Shown in pieces: positions 63,797 to 64,000 of a stretch of DNA of 64,000 bases. Source of the stretch: Sphingomonas sp. Leaf33 (GTDB lineage: Bacteria > Pseudomonadota > Alphaproteobacteria > Sphingomonadales > Sphingomonadaceae); contig NZ_LMLB01000001.1 in the NCBI RefSeq assembly GCF_001421785.1, forward strand, positions 1,375,025 to 1,439,024. The letters are read 5' to 3'. How positions within the stretch are numbered: the stretch's first letter is position 1; the number at the start of each line of letters is the position of its first letter. A program made the translations under genes and the position numbers. Below the pieces are notes generated by a model, which did not search any database, was not told where the DNA came from, and saw nothing but the letters and a program-made list of their open reading frames with translations.

Positions 63797-64000
63797 ATGC
63801 GTAGTGGCCTTTTCCTGATTGCGACCGGAGCGGCCGTAGCGATCATCGCCGTCGTGCCCGCGAGCGCCCAGAGCCTGCGGGATTTTTGCGCGGATCGGCC
63901 TGGGCTCAATACGCCTGCCTGCACGCTCGATCCCGGTCATGTCATGATCGAATCCGGCCTGGTGGACTGGACGCGGGACCACGACGGAGCGCAGCGGGCA
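63797..64000 (+). CDS. Secreted or outer-membrane protein, partial (C-terminus beyond window)
   Basis: The visible 68 codons begin with a signal peptide (FLIATGAAVAIIAVVPASAQ, about residues 6-25), then a Cys pair in LRDFCADRPG and TPACTLDPGH and the strand-like HVMIESGLVDWTRD. This opening resembles that of beta-barrel outer-membrane proteins, but too little is present to be sure. The gene is cut by the window edge. Confidence 0.6.
   Translation, partial: MRSGLFLIATGAAVAIIAVVPASAQSLRDFCADRPGLNTPACTLDPGHVMIESGLVDWTRDHDGAQRA

Overview
The window is high-GC and tightly packed, and looks like the chromosome of an alphaproteobacterium in the order Sphingomonadales, most likely Sphingomonas or a close relative. 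Supporting signs are a complete exosortase A (XrtA) exopolysaccharide locus, an rpsI with a long N-terminal extension, two GGAAC-N16/17-CGTT (EcfG-type) promoters, adjacent polyamine genes, and several families of short palindromic repeats between genes. Genus is inference. No rRNA, tRNA, CRISPR array, IS element or prophage was seen.

Layout. 0-7.4 kb: housekeeping (GNAT acetyltransferase, glnD, grpE, hrcA, then divergently rph-rdgB-nucleosidase). 7.6-11.1 kb: a small lipoprotein and a DUF1501/DUF1800 pair. 11.4-16.3 kb: rpsI-rplM, cutA-ctaA, a MerC-like gene behind a Zur-box candidate, and lepA. 16.3-18.4 kb: an AT-richer patch with a TIR-domain protein carrying an N-terminal zinc-knuckle-like motif, and a helix-turn-helix-like protein whose paralogue lies at 60.1 kb. 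18.6-29.6 kb: bfd-bfr behind a Fur-like site, purL, a PAS protein, a leftward series (alpha/beta hydrolase with an EcfG promoter, MFS carrier, cysK, small secreted protein, SleB hydrolase), and a periplasmic TPR-like protein. 29.7-31.4 kb: enoyl-CoA hydratase and trxB.

31.5-49.3 kb is the XrtA locus, arranged around a divergent promoter region at 33255-33346. Leftward lie an acyl carrier protein and hydrolases 2 and 1. Rightward lie acyl-CoA ligase, PLP decarboxylase, export lipoprotein, chain-length determinant, tyrosine-autokinase-like ATPase, outer-membrane protein, ExeA-like ATPase, polysaccharide deacetylase, FemAB-like protein, glycosyltransferase, exosortase A-EpsI and an asparagine-synthase-like amidotransferase. 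Most neighbouring starts and stops overlap by 1-4 bases. Together these would build and export an extracellular polysaccharide and process PEP-CTERM proteins, but no PEP-CTERM substrate is encoded in the window.

49.5-64 kb: a small SANT-like protein and MAPEG protein behind a hairpin that hides the ribosome binding site; a polyamine pair (deoxyhypusine-synthase family and a type III PLP decarboxylase with a TTG start); threonine dehydratase-like; ferredoxin-NADP reductase; an alpha/beta hydrolase divergent from a tandem pair of cysteine desulfurases plus ferredoxin; the SRP RNA; a 2OG-Fe(II) oxygenase; dnaX-ybaB; an EcfG-controlled small membrane protein; mtgA; and the start of a secreted or outer-membrane protein cut by the window edge.
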